Source: a virus. From it: DNA of 56,832 nucleotides. The stretch covers positions 1 to 56,832 of IMG/VR virus record IMGVR_UViG_3300020152_000004. One strand, 5' to 3'. The stretch's first letter is position 1; each line of letters begins with the position of its first letter. Positions 25,596-34,157 of this stretch are shown here, in pieces. The position numbers and the translations under genes are program-made. The notes under the pieces were generated by a model. The model was not told the origin of the DNA, made no database searches, and saw only the letters and a program-made list of their open reading frames with translations.

Positions 25596-25873
25596 CAGAC
25601 CTCCTCGGGCTCATGACGAACGAATACGCGCTCCGGTCCAAGTCCGGCCATCGCATCAGCCGCGGCCGCATCCTAGAGCGGTTCCGGCTGGCCATGATGA
25701 GCGTGCAGGATCGACGTCGACGGGGTCAGATCACGGAGGCGAAGCGGCTCGCCGCCGATGCCCGGAACGAGGCGTTCAAGCTGCTGGGCGTGTCCTGGCG
25801 GTGGTCGGCCATCATGAAGCACGCGACGGCGATCAACCGGATCCTCGATCGGGAGGAGGCGCGTCATGGCTGA
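25592..25873 (+). CDS. Basic helical hypothetical protein
   Basis: 93 residues, helical and rich in Arg (RGRILERFRLAMMSVQDRRR). ATGA overlap with sbcC. It probably binds nucleic acid or protein. No family recognised. Confidence 0.55.
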   Translation: MTDLLGLMTNEYALRSKSGHRISRGRILERFRLAMMSVQDRRRRGQITEAKRLAADARNEAFKLLGVSWRWSAIMKHATAINRILDREEARHG

Positions 25874-26270
25874 GTCCACGGGGAACCCGCAGGCGTTGCT
25901 TCTCGAAGCCGGAGTCCCGCTGCCGCCGCACGCCGAACACTTGGCGGGCTGTCGCTGGCCCAAGGAATGGGCCGCGCGCGTGGGAGTATCCCGGCGGACA
26001 CTGGCCCGCCACTGCCGCGAGACAGGTGTGCTGCGGCCGGGGCTCTACGTCCAGCTCGCGCAGTTGCTTCCAGCCGTCGCTGAGCTGCACAAGGGCGAGC
26101 CGCTGCATGTCGTCGCGACCCGGCACGGCTACCCCTCACCGTTCGATATGTCGAACCGGTGCGTACGCGTGCTCGGCCTCAGGCCGTCTGCGCTGCGAAC
26201 GATGGACTGGCGCGCGACGGTGCGACAGCGCTTCGCGGGTTCGACGGAAGCGATGGTGCGGCATGGGTGA
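25866..26270 (+). CDS. AraC-type HTH protein
   Basis: 134 residues. Two HTH units are seen: EWAARVGVSRRTLARHCRET (about 35-54) and EPLHVVATRHGYPSPFDMSN followed by VLGLRPSALR, the standard second half of AraC/XylS DNA-binding domains. There is no separate ligand domain, so it is probably a minimal DNA-binding regulator of the early or late region. It overlaps its neighbours by 8 nt each. Confidence 0.65.
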   Translation: MAESTGNPQALLLEAGVPLPPHAEHLAGCRWPKEWAARVGVSRRTLARHCRETGVLRPGLYVQLAQLLPAVAELHKGEPLHVVATRHGYPSPFDMSNRCVRVLGLRPSALRTMDWRATVRQRFAGSTEAMVRHG

Positions 26271-27297
26271 CAAGAGCCCGATCCAGTGGACCGAGGCGAC
26301 GTGGAATCCGCTCGCGGCATTTGACCGCGATACCGGCAAGCGTGGCTGGTTCTGCACGAAGGTGAGCGACGGTTGCACGCATTGCTATGCGGAGAAGCTG
26401 AACGTGCGACTCGGCAACGGACACCTGTACCGCGTCGGCAATCTGTCGAAGATCGAATGGCGACTCGTGAACATCGATCAGCCGATCCGGTGGAAGCGGC
26501 CGCGGATGATCTTCGTGAACAGCATGACCGACCTGTTTCATCAGGATGTACCCGACGACTACATCGCCCAGGTGTTCGCGGTCATGCAGCTCGCGTCGCA
26601 CCACACCTTCCAAGTGCTGACGAAGCGGACGCTGCGCATGCGCGACCTGCTCACCTCGGACGAGTTTGTCCGTGCGATCGACGACTACCGCGCGACCGTC
26701 CAGCCCGATTGCCGGGATTTCGTGTGGCCAATTCCGAACGTGCATATCGGCACATCCGTCGAACACCAGGTAGCAGCGGACGAGCGCGTGCCGCTCCTGC
26801 TGCAAACGCCCGCCGCGATTCGCTTCCTGTCGTGCGAGCCGCTTCTCGGAGCCGTGAACCTCACGCCGTGGATCATCTCCGGGAGCGACGAATGCCCCGA
26901 GGGCGATCCCGACTGTGAAGCTCCGGACGATGGCGAGTGGCACGACCACAGCGCGTGCGAGCCATGCGGCCTGCATTGGGTGATCGTCGGCGGGGAGAGC
27001 GGGCTCGGCGCGCGGCCGTTCAGGCTTTCGTGGGCGCGTTCCCTGATTGCGCAGTGCAAGGAGTCGGGCACCGCCGTGTTCGTGAAGCAACTCGGCGCGA
27101 ACATCCACTGCCGGAACGACAACGGATTTGACGGAGACACGCCGTCCGCATGGCCCGACGGCATCGACCCCGACCGCGTAACGGGTGACTTCTCGTATCA
27201 GGGAGGAGATGTCCGCGTCCAGGTGCGCGACACGAAGGGCGGCGACGTGCGCGAGTGGCCGGAGGATCTGCGTGTGCGGGAGATGCCGACGGTATGA
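26263..27297 (+). CDS. Phage Gp37/Gp68-family (DUF5131) protein
   Basis: 344 residues from the ATG at 26263; a much longer frame from 25522 runs out of phase with the neighbours. N-terminal SPIQWTEATWNP and CTKVSDGCTHCYAE form the family signature with three Cys, similar to a radical-SAM cluster motif. MIFVNSMTDLFH and FQVLTKRTLRMRD follow, and CLHWVIVGGESG-like elements lie in the C-terminal half. The family is widespread in phages and its reaction is not established. A metal or Fe-S cofactor is likely. Confidence 0.8.
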   Translation: MGDKSPIQWTEATWNPLAAFDRDTGKRGWFCTKVSDGCTHCYAEKLNVRLGNGHLYRVGNLSKIEWRLVNIDQPIRWKRPRMIFVNSMTDLFHQDVPDDYIAQVFAVMQLASHHTFQVLTKRTLRMRDLLTSDEFVRAIDDYRATVQPDCRDFVWPIPNVHIGTSVEHQVAADERVPLLLQTPAAIRFLSCEPLLGAVNLTPWIISGSDECPEGDPDCEAPDDGEWHDHSACEPCGLHWVIVGGESGLGARPFRLSWARSLIAQCKESGTAVFVKQLGANIHCRNDNGFDGDTPSAWPDGIDPDRVTGDFSYQGGDVRVQVRDTKGGDVREWPEDLRVREMPTV

Positions 27298-27653
27298 CGC
27301 CTAGCGCCCGCATTCAGAAGCTACGCGCAGACGCTGACCTGCTCCGTGCATACGGGCAACGTAGCGCTGCACGCCTGCTGCTGAATGTGGCCGCGGACCT
27401 CGAGACCGACCTCGCAGAGCTGGAGTCCACACCGATTGGCCGAGCGGCGTTCGCCCAGGCGGCCGGCGTCCATCCGGACAGCGTCACGCGGGCAGTCCGC
27501 TCGGGCCGCGTAACTCTCACGGTGGGCGACGTTTCCAAGGTCCAGCCGCACCGGAAGCGCGCCGCGGCACCTTCCCAGGAGCCGGGATCACCCTCCACCT
27601 TGGACCGGTTCAGCCGAAGGGCTGTTGCCACCAGTTCGAGAGGGAGGACGTGA
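27294..27653 (+). CDS. Candidate excisionase / small HTH protein
   Basis: 119 residues from the ATG at 27294 with ATGA overlap. A helical N-terminus is followed by an HTH-like segment GRAAFAQAAGVHPDSVTRAV and a basic C-terminus. It lies directly before the integrase gene, the usual place for a recombination directionality factor. Function is inferred from position and the HTH. Confidence 0.5.
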   Translation: MTPSARIQKLRADADLLRAYGQRSAARLLLNVAADLETDLAELESTPIGRAAFAQAAGVHPDSVTRAVRSGRVTLTVGDVSKVQPHRKRAAAPSQEPGSPSTLDRFSRRAVATSSRGRT

Positions 27654-27655
27654 AC

Positions 27656-28891
27656 ATGCCGATCCGGAAAGAGGCAGGGTCACACGGTTGCAAGGTGAAG
27701 TTCGGCGAGCGCGTTGACGGCGGGCCGCTCTACCTGTTCGTGCCGCGCAAAGATGGGGGCTACGACAAGGTGAGTCTCGGCCACCGCGACTGGCAGGTCG
27801 CGGAGGCGGAAGCGCTGAAGCTCGCAGCCAGGCGGCGTGCAGCACGCGAGACCACGCGTGCCGGGAAGATGCGCATCAGCGTGCTGCTCTCGCGCTACGA
27901 GAACGAGGAGACCCCACATAAGAAGGGGCAGCAGCCCGCGGAAGATCGACGCCGTGTGGAGCTCTGGCTCGCGTTCTTCGATCGGGATCCGGAAGTCCGT
28001 CACATCACGAACAACGACATGAAGCGGTTCGTCCGCATGCGACGGCGTGGAGAGATCAAGCTCCCTGTCGTCGAGCGCGCCGATGGTCGCGGCGTGATGC
28101 GGAAGCTGTCGGAGAACCCGAAGCCTGGAACCATCGGCGCCGACATCGTGTTCCTGCAGACCGTGCTCAACTGGGCGGTCGACGGCCGCATGATCCGGAA
28201 GAACCCAATCGCGACGTTCAAGCGACCGGTGACCAGAAACCCCGCGCAGCCGGCCGCGTCGATGGAGCGGTATCTCACGATCTACCGGCACACGCCGTAC
28301 GTCGAGCCGACGGGGCTTTTCCGCGTGTTCTTCGGCCTGATCGGCCATGAGCTCGACTGGCGCGTGTCCGCGCTGTGTGCGGTGAAGGTGAGTCATGTGG
28401 ACCTGCGCGCGCGAAGGGGCGCGCCGGACGGCCGTGTGTGGAAGGCCGCAGAGAAGCATGACGAGGAGGGGCACTGGGTTCCGCTCTCGCCGCGCGGGCG
28501 GAAGCTGTTCCAGCGCGCGCTCCGGATCCGCGGTGCCATCGGTGACGTTTACCTGTTCGAGGCGCCGAAGCGTCGCGGCCAGCCGTGGCGCCGGCAGTAT
28601 GCGACGTCACTGCTCGAGCGCGCGGAGGCGCGTGCAGGGCTCGAGCCGATCGAGGGCGGCGACTTCCATCCGTACCGCCGGAAGTGGTCGACGGAGCGGA
28701 AGGACGAGCCCTGGGCAGACGTTGCTGCGGTGAGCGGACGTAAGGACCGGAAGACGTTCGAGAAGTCGTACGCAAAGGCAGACGAGGACACGTCGCTGCG
28801 GGTCGCGCGCGGAAAGCGGTATGCGCGGAAGGCAGCAGCGGCGGCGCGTAACATTGGACCACAAACTGAACCACGTAAGGTAGGAAGCTAG
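27656..28891 (+). CDS. int: Tyrosine-recombinase integrase
   Basis: 411 residues. The ATG at 27656 is chosen over the GTG at 27650 because the AGGGAGG site ends 8 nt before it. An N-terminal arm-binding part (about 1-65) and core-binding part (about 65-190) are followed by the catalytic domain: Arg236 (HELDWRVSALC), His338-x-x-Arg341 (FHPYRRKW) and the nucleophile Tyr372 (KTFEKSYAKAD). It catalyses site-specific integration and excision. A tRNA-derived attP follows 47 nt after the stop. Confidence 0.9.
   Translation: MPIRKEAGSHGCKVKFGERVDGGPLYLFVPRKDGGYDKVSLGHRDWQVAEAEALKLAARRRAARETTRAGKMRISVLLSRYENEETPHKKGQQPAEDRRRVELWLAFFDRDPEVRHITNNDMKRFVRMRRRGEIKLPVVERADGRGVMRKLSENPKPGTIGADIVFLQTVLNWAVDGRMIRKNPIATFKRPVTRNPAQPAASMERYLTIYRHTPYVEPTGLFRVFFGLIGHELDWRVSALCAVKVSHVDLRARRGAPDGRVWKAAEKHDEEGHWVPLSPRGRKLFQRALRIRGAIGDVYLFEAPKRRGQPWRRQYATSLLERAEARAGLEPIEGGDFHPYRRKWSTERKDEPWADVAAVSGRKDRKTFEKSYAKADEDTSLRVARGKRYARKAAAAARNIGPQTEPRKVGS
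28853..28875 (+). repeat. attP arm-type direct repeat, left copy
   Basis: Twenty-three bases matching 29089-29111 with one difference. Each copy holds two TGGACCAC-like units separated by AAAC (the second here is TGAACCAC). It lies at the end of int and flanks the attP core, as arm-type integrase sites do. Confidence 0.7.
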
Positions 28892-28893
28892 AA

Positions 28894-28923
28894 GCCCCCG
28901 CAACGCTAATGCGCTGCGAGGGC
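28894..28923 (+). terminator. Hairpin after the integrase gene
   Basis: Stem GCCCCCGCAACGC (28894-28906) with GCGCTGCGAGGGC (28911-28923), 11 of 13 pairs, loop TAAT. No T run follows, so it may end int transcription with a factor, protect the mRNA end or separate attP from transcription. Confidence 0.5.
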
Positions 28924-28938
28924 CACAGTTATGTCGAG

Positions 28939-28980
28939 TCGGGACGGCGGGATTTGAACCCGCGACCCCCTGAACCCCAT
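28939..28980 (-). other. attP: attP core: 3' half of a tRNA-Pro(GGG) gene
   Basis: On the reverse strand these 42 bases read as a tRNA from anticodon loop to discriminator: loop ATGGGGT (anticodon GGG, G at 37 as in tRNA-Pro), stem TCAGG, variable GGGTC, T arm GCGGG-TTCAAAT-CCCGC, acceptor CGTCCCG, A73. The bases upstream (CAGAA) do not pair with TCAGG, so there is no complete tRNA. This is the classic anticodon-loop crossover core that rebuilds the host tRNA gene after integration. Confidence 0.88.
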
Positions 28981-29088
28981 TTCTGTACGGGGGGTCACCC
29001 GATTCCGCTAACTGTCTGATCTAGCAGCACATCCCACCTGACAACGTCGGTTCAGGGCACCCCGGAAATACCGGGATGTCGGGTCCAA

Positions 29089-29111
29089 ATTGGACCACAA
29101 ACTGGACCACG
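29089..29111 (+). repeat. attP arm-type direct repeat, right copy
   Basis: Matches 28853-28875 with one difference; holds TGGACCAC twice, separated by AAAC. A preceding GGTCCAA/TTGGACC inverted repeat (29082-29096) overlaps it. It ends 4 nt before the methyltransferase ATG. Confidence 0.7.
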
Positions 29112-29115
29112 CTGA

Positions 29116-30972
29116 ATGACGTTCCCGCAGTTTCATCTAGACTTGCACGACGAGCTGATCGTCGACCTGTTCGCCGGCGGCGGCGGCGCCTCCGACGGCA
29201 TCCGTGAGGCGCTGGGGCGCGAGTCTGACATCGCGATCAACCATGACGCCGCGGCCGTCGCGCTCCACAAGCTGAATCACCCTCAGACCCACCATCACAC
29301 GTGCGACGTCTTCGAGGTCGACCCCCGGACCGTCACCGGCGGTCGCCCGGTCGGACTGCTCTGGGCGTCGCCGGACTGCACGTATCACAGCAAGGCGCGG
29401 GGCGCGAAGCCGATACGGCACGCGAACAAGAAGCGCCGCGCGCTCGCCTGGGTCGTGACCCGCTGGTGCGCGCAGATGAAGCCCCGCGTGGTCATGCTCG
29501 AGAACGTCGAGGAGTTCGTCCACTGGGGCCCGCTCGTCGCGAAGCGCGACCCAGAGACCGGCCGCGTGCTGAAGCTGGTGAACCCGGGCGCGGACATGGA
29601 CGATGCGGACGAGTCGAAGCGGCCGAAGTACGTGGTCGCGGAACCGGGAGAGGTCGTGCCGGTGGAGCTCCAGGCTCTCACGCCGGACCCGCGCCGCCGC
29701 GCGAAGCATTTCCGCCGCTGGTTACGCTCCCTCGAGGAGCTGGGCTACGTCGTCGATTACAGGGAACTGAAGGCATGCGACTTCGGTGCACCGACGATCC
29801 GCAAGCGGCTGTTCCTCGTCGCGCGCTGCGACGGGCAGCCGATCGTGTGGCCGGAGCCGACGCACGGACCAGGGCGCGCGTATCCGTACCGCACGGCCGC
29901 CGAGTGCATCGACTGGTCAATCCCCATGCTCTCCATCTTCGCGACGAAATCGGAGGCGCGTGCGTGGGCGAAGAAGCTCGGCCAGGCGATCCCGATCCGT
30001 CCGCTCGCCGAAGCGACGATGCGGCGCGTTGCGCGCGGCGTCATGCGGTATGTGGTGAATGCGGCCCGGCCGTTCATCGTCCCCATCCAGAACGCCAGTG
30101 GCCGCGGAGCGCAGAGCGCGGACGAGCCGCTACGCACAGTGACCGCAATGCCAAAGGGAGGCGGCTTCGCTGTCGCAGCGCCGATGCTGGTACCGCGCTA
30201 TGGCGAGCGCGACGGGCAGGAGCCGCGCGTGCGCTCAACCGAGCAGCCGCTCGCGACGATTGTAGCCACCGACAACGGCGGCAGCCTCGCCGCCGCACAG
30301 CTTGCGACCTACTACGGATCGAAGTCCGATCGTGACGTGCGCGGGTCGGCAATGTCGGAGCCCGTCGACACAATCCCGACGGAGAACCGTCACGCGCTCG
30401 TCGCGTCGTTCATGGCGCGGCACTACGGCGGCGTGGTGGGCAAGGATCTTCGGGAACCCCAGGGTACCGTTCTCTCGAAGGGCGCGCAGGACCAGCTCGT
30501 CGCCGCTCACCTGTCGCACATGTATACGAGCAATACGGCCGGTGGGCAGGGCGATCCAACGCAGCCGCTCAAGACGCAGACGACGGCCAATCACGCCGGT
30601 CTGATCTACGGGTTCCTGCAGAAGTACTACGGCCAGGGCATCGGTCAGGATGCAGGCGCGCCGATGGACACCATCACGACGAAGGACCGGTTCGGCATCG
30701 TGATGGTCACGGTCGACGGCGTTCTGTTCGCGATCGTCGATATCTGCATGCGCATGCTGCAGCCGCGCGAGCTGTACAACGCGCAGGGCTTCTCGCCCAA
30801 CTACCGCATCAACTGCCAGGTCTGGGACATGACACGGAAGAAACCGCGCTGGCGCTGGCTGACGAAGACTGAGCAGGTCCGGATGGTCGGCAACAGCGTA
30901 TCCCCGCCAGTCGCCACCGCACTCGCAGCGGCGAACGTCCCCGAGCTCGCAATGCGCAAGGTGGCCGCATGA
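29116..30972 (+). CDS. DNA cytosine-5 methyltransferase
   Basis: 618 residues. C5-methyltransferase motifs: I DLFAGGGGAS (17-26), IV ASPDCTYHS with catalytic Cys88 (PDC instead of the usual PPC, as in a phage subfamily), VI MLENVEEF, VIII-like FGAPTIRKRLFLVAR, and X near the C-terminus (RMVGNSVSPPVATALAA). The target recognition region (about 325-540) consists of about six related units of pattern P-hydrophobic-x-T-[IV]-x-[TA]-K/N-x-hydrophobic-A. It methylates cytosine in phage DNA, probably as protection from host restriction. There is no matching endonuclease gene next to it. Confidence 0.9.
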   Translation: MTFPQFHLDLHDELIVDLFAGGGGASDGIREALGRESDIAINHDAAAVALHKLNHPQTHHHTCDVFEVDPRTVTGGRPVGLLWASPDCTYHSKARGAKPIRHANKKRRALAWVVTRWCAQMKPRVVMLENVEEFVHWGPLVAKRDPETGRVLKLVNPGADMDDADESKRPKYVVAEPGEVVPVELQALTPDPRRRAKHFRRWLRSLEELGYVVDYRELKACDFGAPTIRKRLFLVARCDGQPIVWPEPTHGPGRAYPYRTAAECIDWSIPMLSIFATKSEARAWAKKLGQAIPIRPLAEATMRRVARGVMRYVVNAARPFIVPIQNASGRGAQSADEPLRTVTAMPKGGGFAVAAPMLVPRYGERDGQEPRVRSTEQPLATIVATDNGGSLAAAQLATYYGSKSDRDVRGSAMSEPVDTIPTENRHALVASFMARHYGGVVGKDLREPQGTVLSKGAQDQLVAAHLSHMYTSNTAGGQGDPTQPLKTQTTANHAGLIYGFLQKYYGQGIGQDAGAPMDTITTKDRFGIVMVTVDGVLFAIVDICMRMLQPRELYNAQGFSPNYRINCQVWDMTRKKPRWRWLTKTEQVRMVGNSVSPPVATALAAANVPELAMRKVAA

Positions 30973-31487
30973 CACGCATGTCAGCGAACCAGCTCGACAC
31001 CGTCGCCTCGAAGATTCTCGAGGGCCTGCTCGTCCACATGCCCGACGTCCCGCCCGACAAGCTCGAGCTCATTCTCGCGCGCGTCGCACGGATGCATCGC
31101 GAGCGCGTGGAGCAGAGCGAGGCCGCCGGCGTAGCTGCAATCGAGGAAGCCGCGCGCGCGGAAGCCGTTGAGCGGATGCAGCGAGCGGAAGCCCTCATGC
31201 TCGCGCGCCAGGCGGAGGCGAAGCAGCGCGATGAGGTGATCGAGAAGCAGCGGCAGGGTGTAGCCGCCGCGCGTCTCGCGCGTGCAATCAAGGACGGCGC
31301 TGGGTCGCCCCTGAAGCGGAAGAAGAAGTTCCCGGTGCTCGTCGGGCAGATCCGCGCGCTGCGCCGGGATAATCCGACGATCAAGCAGTCAGCCGCATTG
31401 CGCCATTTCGAGACGATGTATGGCCCGAAGTACCTATCGGGTCCGGGCTTCCGCGTCTACTGGCTGGAGGCGACGGGGCCGCGATGA
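30969..31487 (+). CDS. Coiled-coil hypothetical protein
   Basis: 172 residues with a long Glu/Ala/Arg coiled coil (about 30-110) and a basic C-terminal part ending in YLSGPGFRVYWLEATGPR. ATGA-type overlaps with both methyltransferase genes. It may help DNA binding or methylation. No family recognised. Confidence 0.6.
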   Translation: MTRMSANQLDTVASKILEGLLVHMPDVPPDKLELILARVARMHRERVEQSEAAGVAAIEEAARAEAVERMQRAEALMLARQAEAKQRDEVIEKQRQGVAAARLARAIKDGAGSPLKRKKKFPVLVGQIRALRRDNPTIKQSAALRHFETMYGPKYLSGPGFRVYWLEATGPR

Positions 31488-32038
31488 GTTACATGACCCA
31501 CCGGGCAACGAATCATCCCCAACAAGTCGCTGCGAATGGAGTGCGCGACGACGTAGACGATCGCGCGACGACGCCCGAACTGTTCGCGAAAATACACGCG
31601 CGATTCGGATTTACTATTGACGCTGCAGCGGCTTCTCATAACGCGAAGCTTCCGCGCTTCTTCGACCGAGCGACATGCGGCCTGTCGCAGCCGTGGGCGG
31701 GCGAGCGCGTGTGGTGCAACCCTCCGTACAGCCGGATCCGCCCGTGGATCGAAAAGGCGTGGGCGTCTGAAGACGCGCCGCTGATCGTGATGATCCTGCC
31801 TGCGAACCGTACCGAGCAGGGCTGGTGGCAACATCTCGTCGAGCCGTTCCGGGACCGTCCGGGCTCAGTTCTTCGAACGGAGTTCCTCCCCGGACGCATT
31901 CGGTTCCTTAAGCCTGGACAAAGCAGGATCGGGCCGAACGAGCGCTCTCCATTCGGCTGCGTTCTGCTCATCTGGGACCGGCATAACACAACCGCGGCCT
32001 CCCCGCGGCCGCATATCCCCAATCACCCGGGAAGATAG
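31484..32038 (+). CDS. dam: Phage N6-adenine methyltransferase (Dam-like, PF05869 type)
   Basis: 184 residues. N-terminal ATTPELFAKIHARFGFTIDA gives the family start, TIDAAAASHNAKLPRFF the SAM side, and GERVWCNPPYS the catalytic NPPY (Asn79-Tyr82). This is the short phage DNA N-6-adenine-methyltransferase family. It probably modifies adenine in phage DNA against restriction. Confidence 0.87.
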   Translation: MSYMTHRATNHPQQVAANGVRDDVDDRATTPELFAKIHARFGFTIDAAAASHNAKLPRFFDRATCGLSQPWAGERVWCNPPYSRIRPWIEKAWASEDAPLIVMILPANRTEQGWWQHLVEPFRDRPGSVLRTEFLPGRIRFLKPGQSRIGPNERSPFGCVLLIWDRHNTTAASPRPHIPNHPGR

Positions 32039-32043
32039 GACAC

Positions 32044-33510
32044 ATGAAGTTCACGAAGATCAAATACGCGAACGAGGAAGTGGAGCTCGTCTACACCGAG
32101 ACGGGCGACGACAACAGCGTGGCGATCACGCAGAAGTCGACGCAGGAGCCGACCCCGCAGTTCCAGAAGGCGTTCAGGGACCTGCACAAGCACGTGCCCG
32201 GACTTACGGACATGCCCGAGAAGTATCTCGCATCGGCCGAAGTCACCAGTGTGCATCTGTCTTACGACAAGGATGGCCAGCGCAGCCTGGTCTCGCTCAG
32301 CGTGAAACGACCGGTGAAGAAGTCGAACTCGCCGCTCGTGTTCACGACACCGAACCTGAGCGAGAACGAGCTGACCGCGGACGATCCGATTTTCACCGAC
32401 ATCGACAAGCTGTGCCGGCTTGCGCGCGGATACGTGAATGGCGAGCGGTCCCAGACCGTCATGTTCGAGGGGACGAAGAAAGCGCGGAAGAAGGACGCCG
32501 AGCGCGGCCAGACGAACCTGGTGGATGAGATCGAGGCGGAGAAGAAGGAAGGCGCTCGCCTGGTCCGCCAGCGCGAAGCGCAGGAAGCGTTCGCGATGAT
32601 CATGGGCCCGAAGCCGGACCTCGTGCCGGAGGACGACGCCGAGCTGCAGAACATCATCATGCGCCGCTTCGACGAGGTCCAACACGTCGACAACGACGGT
32701 GACCCGGACGCACGCAGGATCGATGGTCTGTACCGGTGGGAGCGGCCGGTCGACGAGGGCGAGACCCCGAGCGTCGTCTGGTGCCAGGTGAGCACGGAGG
32801 GCGGCCTCGAGCGGTACTGGTTCGATGTGCTGCCGGAGAAGTTCGACGCCGGCGCGCTCGTCCCGACAGCGCTCGGACCGAGGCTCGTGCGCATGCTCCG
32901 CACGGCGTGGGGAATGGAGCTGCCGGATGATGAGCAGCCAGAGGAGACGGAGCCGGAGCAGGATGAGCCCGCACCGGATACATCGGCCGCCGACTACCGG
33001 AAGCGGATCCGGCCGGCGCCGATGCCGGAGGGCACGGCGGTCACCACCGAGATGCTCATGCAGGCGGTGCACTCCGCATTGTTCGACATGGTGGGCGGCG
33101 GTGAGAAGATCGAAGCGTTCTGGTTCGAACTGCATCGGTCAGGCGCAACCGACGAGCAGCTGCAGGGCGCGATTGACACCGCGCTGCACATGCGCGGCGG
33201 CGGTCTGCCGTCATTCCGTTTCAATGAGGCGATCGGGCTTCAGCAGAACGAGAAGGGCTTGGTCTACCACAACGTCGAGATCTCACGGAACCCGCTGCGC
33301 TTCGTGGTCGGCAAGGGCCGCAAGCGGAAGACGATGGACGGCGACACGCTAGTCGCAGCCGTCCGCACCATGCTCGAGATCCCCGAGCTGGACGGGGAGT
33401 CAATCCAGCAGCCTCAGTCGGAGGGAGGTGAGCCCTATGTAGAGGCCGCCGATGAAAGCGGCGGGGATTCGACGGCGTCCGTCGACGTCGAGACGGGCGC
33501 CCGCGCATGA
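32044..33510 (+). CDS. Large hypothetical early protein
   Basis: 488 residues, no membrane helix. A beta-rich N-terminus (VTSVHLSYDKDGQRSLVSLS, NSPLVFTTPNL), a charged middle (about 140-300), an acidic Pro/Glu linker near 300-320 and a C-terminal part with MRGGGLPSFRFNEAIGLQQN. The place before a J-domain protein and the replication genes suggests DNA metabolism. Function unknown. Confidence 0.6.
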   Translation: MKFTKIKYANEEVELVYTETGDDNSVAITQKSTQEPTPQFQKAFRDLHKHVPGLTDMPEKYLASAEVTSVHLSYDKDGQRSLVSLSVKRPVKKSNSPLVFTTPNLSENELTADDPIFTDIDKLCRLARGYVNGERSQTVMFEGTKKARKKDAERGQTNLVDEIEAEKKEGARLVRQREAQEAFAMIMGPKPDLVPEDDAELQNIIMRRFDEVQHVDNDGDPDARRIDGLYRWERPVDEGETPSVVWCQVSTEGGLERYWFDVLPEKFDAGALVPTALGPRLVRMLRTAWGMELPDDEQPEETEPEQDEPAPDTSAADYRKRIRPAPMPEGTAVTTEMLMQAVHSALFDMVGGGEKIEAFWFELHRSGATDEQLQGAIDTALHMRGGGLPSFRFNEAIGLQQNEKGLVYHNVEISRNPLRFVVGKGRKRKTMDGDTLVAAVRTMLEIPELDGESIQQPQSEGGEPYVEAADESGGDSTASVDVETGARA

Positions 33511-34157
33511 GCCGCTACACGATCAACGCCAGGTTCGTCGCCAACTTCGAGTGGCCGGGCACGCCGACTCCCAACTGGAAGCGAAAGCGCGGGACATTCA
33601 AGGTGACACCTGGGCGCACGCAAGCCGACCTGCAGCGCGAGCTGGGGCACCTTCGCGCGAAGAACGTCACGATCCACCTCGACTGCGACCCGGGGGAGAT
33701 CCGGAAAGACGGATACCCGCGGTCGAACGCGCGCGTCCGCGGTCCCGGGGTGATCGTCAGCTTCGATCTGCCGGACGGGACGCAGCTCTCCTATCCCTGC
33801 GACACCTACACGCACTGGGATGACAACCTGCGCGCGATCACGCTGGCCCTGGCTGCGTTGCGCGCAGTCGATCGGTACGGCGTCACCAAGCGCGGGGAGC
33901 AGTATCAGGGCTGGGCGAAGCTTCCGCCGGCGGGAGGCAGCTCGAGCACGATGACCGCGAACGCGGCCGCGCAGATCATCGCAGAGCTGGCTGATTATCG
34001 CGCGGACCTGATCTTGGGCGACCGGATCCACGCTTCCACGGCCATCCGCCGCGCAGCGATGAAGACCCATCCTGACACGGGCGGCACGGACGAGCAGTTC
34101 CACCGATGGAAGGCTGCGAGCACTGTGCTCAACGCGCATCACGGTGGCGCCCGGTGA
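33507..34157 (+). CDS. J-domain protein
   Basis: 216 residues. The N-terminal 150 residues are a phage-specific domain (TYTHWDDNLRAITLALAALR, DRYGVTKRGEQYQGW). The C-terminus ends in a compact J-domain: AIRRAAMKTHPDTGGTDEQF with the HPD motif that stimulates Hsp70 ATPase. Such proteins are common in phage early regions and probably recruit host DnaK to a phage complex. Confidence 0.75.
   Translation: MSRYTINARFVANFEWPGTPTPNWKRKRGTFKVTPGRTQADLQRELGHLRAKNVTIHLDCDPGEIRKDGYPRSNARVRGPGVIVSFDLPDGTQLSYPCDTYTHWDDNLRAITLALAALRAVDRYGVTKRGEQYQGWAKLPPAGGSSSTMTANAAAQIIAELADYRADLILGDRIHASTAIRRAAMKTHPDTGGTDEQFHRWKAASTVLNAHHGGAR

Noticed and set aside
25522-26262. Longer Gp37/Gp68 frame from 25522
   Set aside because: The added part is Arg/Pro-rich shadow of two real small genes; the family start is at 26263.
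28936-29015. Complete tRNA gene downstream of int
   Set aside because: Only anticodon loop to 3' end is tRNA-like; the 5' half does not pair, so it is an attP core.
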